Assembly: GCA_030141605.1 (NCBI GenBank)
Contig: JAQGDQ010000110.1
Span: 30,001-65,267, forward strand
Direction of reading: 5' to 3'
Origin: Tubiluchus corallicola
Taxonomy: Eukaryota; Priapulida; Priapulimorpha; Priapulimorphida; Tubiluchidae
DNA: 35,267 bases
Below are positions 30,053 through 35,267 of the stretch, one piece after another. Position 1 is the stretch's first letter. Every line of letters starts with the position of its first letter. The position numbers and the translations under genes are program-made. The notes under the pieces were generated by a model. The model searched no databases and was not told the DNA's origin. It was given only the letters and a program-made list of their open reading frames with translations.

Positions 30053-31068
30053 TTATACTCGGGAAGTGATACATTTTAAAACAAAATTAGAAGCACTTTG
30101 AAGAATTTGTGAATCATTTTAGCCTAATAATCATTTTACTTTGACATCATCTAATAAGTAAGTAAAGTTTGGGTATATAGAGCTACCGTATTTTCCCGTG
30201 TATAAGAGACCCTTGTGTATAAGAGACCCCTTCAATTTTTAGGCAAAAATTCTGGAAAAAAGTTTTTTCAGACGGACATTTTTAGAGGGTAGAGTACAAC
30301 TTTTTTCAACTCAGTGCGGTACTGAAAACAAAATAAAACCAGTTAATGTGTTGTAGAAAAAGAGTACTGGTATATATTAAAGTGCGTACCTGCAAACCTG
30401 TAACAGGAAAAGAGAAAACGAGGAGATAATGCCTGTGTCACGATGCTTGTATTGCTTACAACCGCTTCATAGTCGAACGCGACACGCAAAACAGTTGTAG
30501 AGCACTTATTTAAAATCATTAGTGTCACAATTTATGCACCTTATTGAAAAGACTTACTCCCATGTATAAGAGACCCCCTATTTTTAAAGTGAAAATTCTG
30601 AGCAAAAAAGGGTCTCTTATACACGGGAAAATACGGTAATTTCTGTATAAAAGGTGTTTGTTAGTCGTTCATATCTACTCCAGTGTGACAACATAAGTGT
30701 TCCGTCTTCTATTTCTCGTTTGTTTGAGTCACATTGTGTACAGTATGTTTCATTAGCTGGGATTTTGTTAGGTTTATGATGTCTACCGGTTTCTATTGCG
30801 AGTGAGAACTAATACGTAGTTTCGTGAAAGCAATTTTAACATTGCGAGTTACATTATTAAGTTGTAAATAATTTTCTAAATTCTTAGCATTCTTTAATTT
30901 TGCAGTAGGTCTTAATTTGTTTCCATCGTTGTTATTAGTATTAGTATTAGTTCTCTTAACTTCTTCCTTCCATTTTTTGAGATATATATTTTCGAGTTTC
31001 TGTTTAACAATATACAGTAAGTGTTTGTTGCTTACAGTTCCGTTATTTTTCAATACATGATCAAAATT
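30053..31068 (-). pseudogene. LINE fragment with nested MITE, mirrored copy
   Basis: Counterpart of 18920-19935. The MITE occupies 30185-30637 and the LINE parts 30638-31068 and 30053-30184. Confidence 0.65.
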
Positions 31069-31127
31069 TGGATCAATTATATACCTTTAACAATACTAGT
31101 AAATATTAATTACTTCATACACTTTAC

Positions 31128-31276
31128 CTTTACAGATATTTTGGCAGGTAAATCAAGGAATGATATGACCACGTCACTGTAAGGTTCTACAACAAAGTTA
31201 TGAACAGAAATGTCCATGTTTCTAGGCTGGCCGGGTGTTATAGTAACATGTGAACTGGAGGGTTGAACTTCTGCAT
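31128..31276 (-). CDS. Exon 9, mirrored copy
   Basis: Counterpart of 18712-18860 with identical translation and splice sites. From here outward the mirror offset is 8 bases, because the right arm is 33 bases shorter near 29600. Confidence 0.84.
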
Positions 31277-31341
31277 CTAAAAATAGAACAAATTTCTGCT
31301 TCTTGGTAACGATTGGCACAATTTACAATAATCTGTGTTTA

Positions 31342-31496
31342 TAGTGTTCCTCGCTACTTCGTGGTTCGTTTATTGCGGACTCGCTGTTTCGTGGGTTTTC
31401 AAAGAATATTATAAATCATAAAAAATTACCATTTACAGTAAATAGCGTATTTATTCGGCGGATGAATACACACCAAAAAGGAAATGTAGTACTTGG
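31342..31496 (+). mobile_element. pogo/Tigger-like MITE fragment, mirrored copy
   Basis: Counterpart of 18492-18646. Confidence 0.78.
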
Positions 31497-31623
31497 GCAC
31501 TGCTAGTAAATAACTCTACACATTAAGTAAATTCCACGTAAAACAACTGAAGTTACTGAACCAATTCTTTGCTTCGCACATGTCATGTGACGGTTGTAGT
31601 TAAGACGTGTTGCTATGATAAAC

Positions 31624-32307
31624 TTAAAAGGACAAGAAAAGGGCCACCTGAAGTAGGTTTCAGAAAAATCGCCTTAAAAATTATATTACTTTATAGTAAT
31701 TTTATGCACATATCGTACTTGCACTGAAAGGAATTTTAGTTTGTTTTCATTTTAAATCTCCCGCAATATTGTTCCGAAGTCGCCATTACATGACGTCATG
31801 CACCAAACGTAAATCAAGGGAAGAGAAAGCAATGTTAAATTATATCTCAAAAGACTTTCCGTGCAAATCTATATTACCTAGATTTTTGCTTACCTGCTGG
31901 AGAGATTTATGTAACTAGAAAAGAAAATTATTAATTATTTAAAATGTTTTCACCAATTGGTAAAATGTCGCTGACTCACCCTCCAGGGTGCACCACTCAC
32001 TAACCAAAAAACGTATTTTTAATTTGATTTACAAGATACAGTAATTTTAAATTTTATTTAGTTAGTGACTTGTGCGCTACGAATGCTCTAATTATTTTTT
32101 CAAACTTTACACCATGTTATCTGAACTTGTTTCAAATGACATGTCGTAAAAATGGCTGCATCTAACGGCCATCGCGGGAGTTTAAATTTACATGTTTTAT
32201 ACAGCGTGAATGCCGAATGAAATCCTGTATGCAAAAAGGCAGTATGTAAGTGATATAAAACTCCAAAACGAATGTTTATGTTTATGAAGGGTTTTCTTGT
32301 GCTTTAA
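31624..32307 (-). mobile_element. TGACGTCA-containing repeat, mirrored copy 2
   Basis: Counterpart of 17681-18364, CRE octamer at 31791-31798. Confidence 0.8.
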
Positions 32308-32513
32308 CCTTTGACCTACAACAACTGTGCGTGCACACAACGAAACTGTGAAATGGCTACATTTCTTTATAAAGAAACCTTACTTCTAGACATATCGAAC
32401 TAAAAAAGCGAACTACAGTAGTAACATTCTTATTACTATTAGTTACTGATACTACAGTAGTAACAAGTAACATTTCACTAAAATCACAGCAATAAACAGC
32501 CATTGTCAATTAC

Positions 32514-32670
32514 CTTCCATATCCATAAAATATTGCAGTGGCTCTTTTAGCTCTTCAATATTAGAAACTGATTGGTTCTCTGGTTCGCTAATTGCTATGC
32601 TCGTTATGGGAGTGTTAATCAAACTTGACGAGTTGTCCCACAAGTAGGGGTTTTCCTTCATAAAGTACAT
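32514..32670 (-). CDS. Exon 8, mirrored copy
   Basis: Counterpart of 17318-17474; acceptor, donor and protein (NPYLWD segment) are unchanged. Confidence 0.84.
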
Positions 32671-32728
32671 CTGAAAGCAAACTCCTATCTTTATTCATAC
32701 TAAAGTGTCTTTACCGAGAACAACGAAT

Positions 32729-32847
32729 AACTACTACTACTACTACTTTAAAGACTCGATGTTGATGAGGACACAAACCGACAATTAGCAGGTTTGAACT
32801 AGGTACCTTTTACTTACAAGGCAGATGCTTTTACCACTAGGTCACCA
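32729..32847 (-). mobile_element. tRNA-derived SINE, mirrored copy
   Basis: Counterpart of 17141-17259. Confidence 0.75.
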
Positions 32848-32913
32848 TATTCTCTAATGACCAAGGCAGTCTAAAGTTAAGAATTTGCAATATAACATTA
32901 TACACACTAGAGC

Positions 32914-33410
32914 ATGGCTTCTCAACCTTGAGGCCCCAAAGCAGTTTAAATGGAGTCGCGGGATAGTCCAAAAACTATTTTTTTAAAAATGCCGTTTTCG
33001 CAAAAAGTATGTAAGTAGGTCTTGTTTCCTCAGTCTCTCGTTGGATCATTTTTTTCTGGAAAGTGAAACAGGGTTTTTCCCGCTCTAAATGAGGTGTATC
33101 AGTGCTTGATTTTCCGGAAAAATGAAAATGCGCGTTGTTCTGTACAATGTACACCGCCCAAAAGCGTGTTGTTATTCATTTTACCTTGGATACCTATTGC
33201 TGTTGCATTACTGGTCGCTGAGAAACACGTGCAACCTTCACATTAATGAATTGATGAAACAATCACTCGTTGTTTGTTGACTAGTAAGTTAAAATTAATA
33301 AATGCGAGCGATAAAGATGTTTAACAGCATAATAAATAATAATGATTATGTTCTTCGTGGGGTCGCGATATGATGGAGGGAAAGGATCAACAAAAGGTTG
33401 GCAACCACTG
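32914..33410 (-). mobile_element. hAT-like MITE, mirrored copy
   Basis: Counterpart of 16578-17074 with the same flanking 8-bp duplication. Confidence 0.85.
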
Positions 33411-33625
33411 CTCTAGAGTGATTGTAGTTACTAATTATTATATTTTTCATCAATCTTGAGCCTGAAATTTCAACGGGTAAATAATTACGTAACAAATTAA
33501 TCATAAAGAAAAGTTACCAAATTTACAATGGCAAAAAGTAAAATTTCGTTAAGATTTTAACTGGCTTCGTCTTCTTTATCAAATTTTCAAAGCTTTTCAT
33601 CTAGAAGAACTTTGCTAAAATTCAC

Positions 33626-33723
33626 CTGCACGTCAAAGACTTTCTCTTCATCAGTATCATTCACTTGCGACAACGACGACGGCAATTTAAAGCGACCGAC
33701 GCCCTCCATTTTTATATCAGAAC
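33626..33723 (-). CDS. Exon 7, mirrored copy
   Basis: Counterpart of 16265-16362; splice sites and the FKLPSSLSQ segment are unchanged. Confidence 0.82.
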
Positions 33724-34160
33724 CTACGAAAAATCAACAGTTAATCGCAAGTCTAATAAACATACTGATATATAATGTGTCGGCACAGTTGCAGCAGCGC
33801 TAATATAATTACACTAATCACATTAAATAAACTTTCTTAATCCAATCATTATATTTGTAATAGAAGTCGAAACTGGGGGAGCCTGTCATAGTAAAATTTC
33901 ATTTGAACACGAATCTCTGAAAAATATGTTTGGAAAATATGGGTTCACGGTGATTATTTTTGCAACCGTTTCCAATTCCCCTGACCTTTCTCCCCATTTT
34001 CATCATTTTCCCCGACTTTGTATCAAATTACTTGTTTCCTGACTTTTCCATGACTTTCCGGGATAGCCTGTATTTTCCAGGATTTTTTCTGGCCGTGGGA
34101 ATCGTGCTAACATCATCACACTTCACATTACGACACTATCAGGCTCTCGATTATCCTTAC

Positions 34161-34311
34161 CTCTGAGATGAGTTGCCTGTTGACGCTGTACCTGAACTGT
34201 AAGCAGATCCGTCACGAACGTCGTCGGTTCCTCCCCCTGGACTTTGTACTTGCTCATTGTCTCCGATACGGTCTGGATAATGTCGAGTGATTTCTGCGAG
34301 ATTTCTTTAGT
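34161..34311 (-). CDS. Exon 6, mirrored copy
   Basis: Counterpart of 15677-15827; identical splice sites and reading frame. Confidence 0.83.
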
Positions 34312-34875
34312 CTAAAAATACCCGGCGACGATAAAACGAGTATTAATTAAATTCAAGCTGCCCTGCTGCAAAAACACGTCAGCAAACAAAAACAGGATAC
34401 TACTAGTTAAACTATCTTTAAAAATAATTAATTACTAATAGGTTTCCACACAGAGATGGAATTGCTCTAATGAGAATCAATCGTGTTACATAGCTGGGTT
34501 AATTATTGCTGGCTTCGTATTCACACGAGGTTTCCACACTAGAAATATTTCTCAGCAGTGCTAATGTACGCAAAACTTTTAAAACATGAATATTCACAGT
34601 AAATTACTTCTCTTCAGATTTTAGGTAAAAATCATCAGAACTAAACGTCCGAAAGTGTTTGATTTATGAGTCAAGCATTATTAATTTTTGGCCTGCAGCT
34701 CTAGCATTTTTGATCTTTACGCGGGGAATGCAATGGATTGCTTTTACATTGTTTTTTGTAAGGAAGCCATTGTTTCTCGTATAACGACGCGTTTTGCTGA
34801 AACACATTGGCATAGTTAAGTGAGCATTTACTCTATTAGAGAAAATCCGTTTCATTTGTTGCGTAAGACACTTGC

Positions 34876-35008
34876 CTGTTGCCTCTTTGGTTGAACGGTC
34901 GAGTTGTCAGTGACAGAAGATTCGTTTCCACCTTCAATGTCTGCGAGCGATTGTGCAAGTGAATTTATTGAACCACCCAGTACACTTGAAATGCCGCTCA
35001 AGATGTGC
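34876..35008 (-). CDS. Exon 5, mirrored copy
   Basis: Counterpart of 14980-15112, including the non-standard GC donor (seen as CTTGC at 34871-34875). It is the last exon before the window edge. Exon 4 and the minisatellite, if mirrored at all, would lie beyond 35267. Confidence 0.8.
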
Positions 35009-35267
35009 CTGTTTGCAGAAAACAGTAAGTAAGGATATACCTTGCTTTTACATTTCATAACTGACAAGTGATAGAGATATTAGTACCGGTACTAGTCGAC
35101 GTTCATGTAGTAGTAAGGCCCATTTCACACAGTGAAGATGCAATGACACTTGGAATCGCTGTCAGAAAATTTCGGATTTTTCCCAAAAACCCACGCAGCA
35201 CGTTTCGTTTCAAACAGAAATTACACATTTTTTACTAAAAAATTGTCACACTAATAAAACAAAAAAT

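Larger units (their letters stand above)
25268..35267 (-). repeat. Right arm of giant inverted repeat (10,000 bp, reaches window edge)
   Basis: Reverse complement of 14721-24712 apart from two differences I found: about 41 extra bases near 26574-26616 (within a MITE) and an AT-rich segment near 29590-29620 that is 33 bases shorter and also differs in a few bases. All translated segments compared are identical between the arms. Confidence 0.97.

Overview
This is eukaryotic, almost certainly invertebrate metazoan, DNA. It is AT-rich, has short GT-AG-bounded exons in introns of about 0.35 to 3.6 kb, and is crowded with MITE-like elements, a tRNA-derived SINE, LINE fragments, a 5S-rRNA-derived sequence and many microsatellites. 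I see no prokaryotic features. The species cannot be named from the sequence.

One gene runs through the window: a polycystin-1-like (PKD1/REJ/PLAT family) receptor on the + strand. I reconstruct 12 consecutive internal exons (5745-23941) whose splice phases all agree. Exons 1-9 encode the helical, GAIN-like region that follows the REJ module in this family. Exon 10 encodes the end of that region and then a remarkable block with 33 cysteines. Exons 11-12 encode a PLAT/LH2 domain. The 5' exons lie upstream of the window and the 3' exons (rest of PLAT, channel-like membrane region) are missing. No GPS motif and no first transmembrane helix are visible between the Cys-rich block and PLAT, which is unusual for the family.

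Layout: 1-5744 is upstream intron or intergenic DNA with a 74-bp tandem repeat, a LINE remnant, a polypurine satellite, a foldback element with a pentamer-satellite loop, a 5S-like sequence, and an inverted copy of part of exon 3. 5745-11395 holds exons 1-4 separated by MITEs. 11389-13687 is a 28-copy 82-bp minisatellite that starts on the splice donor of exon 4. 14980-23941 holds exons 5-12.

The dominant structure is a giant inverted repeat. 14721-24712 is mirrored, almost base for base, by 25268-35267, with a 555-N gap at the axis. The right arm therefore carries exons 12 to 5 again on the - strand, and both gene copies run into the gap and stop there. The arms differ at only two places that I found. 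This is either a palindromic assembly join (same contig or two haplotypes placed head to head) or a real, very young or gene-converted palindrome. The sequence alone cannot decide, but the missing 3' exons and the mirror symmetry up to the gap edges favour an assembly cause.
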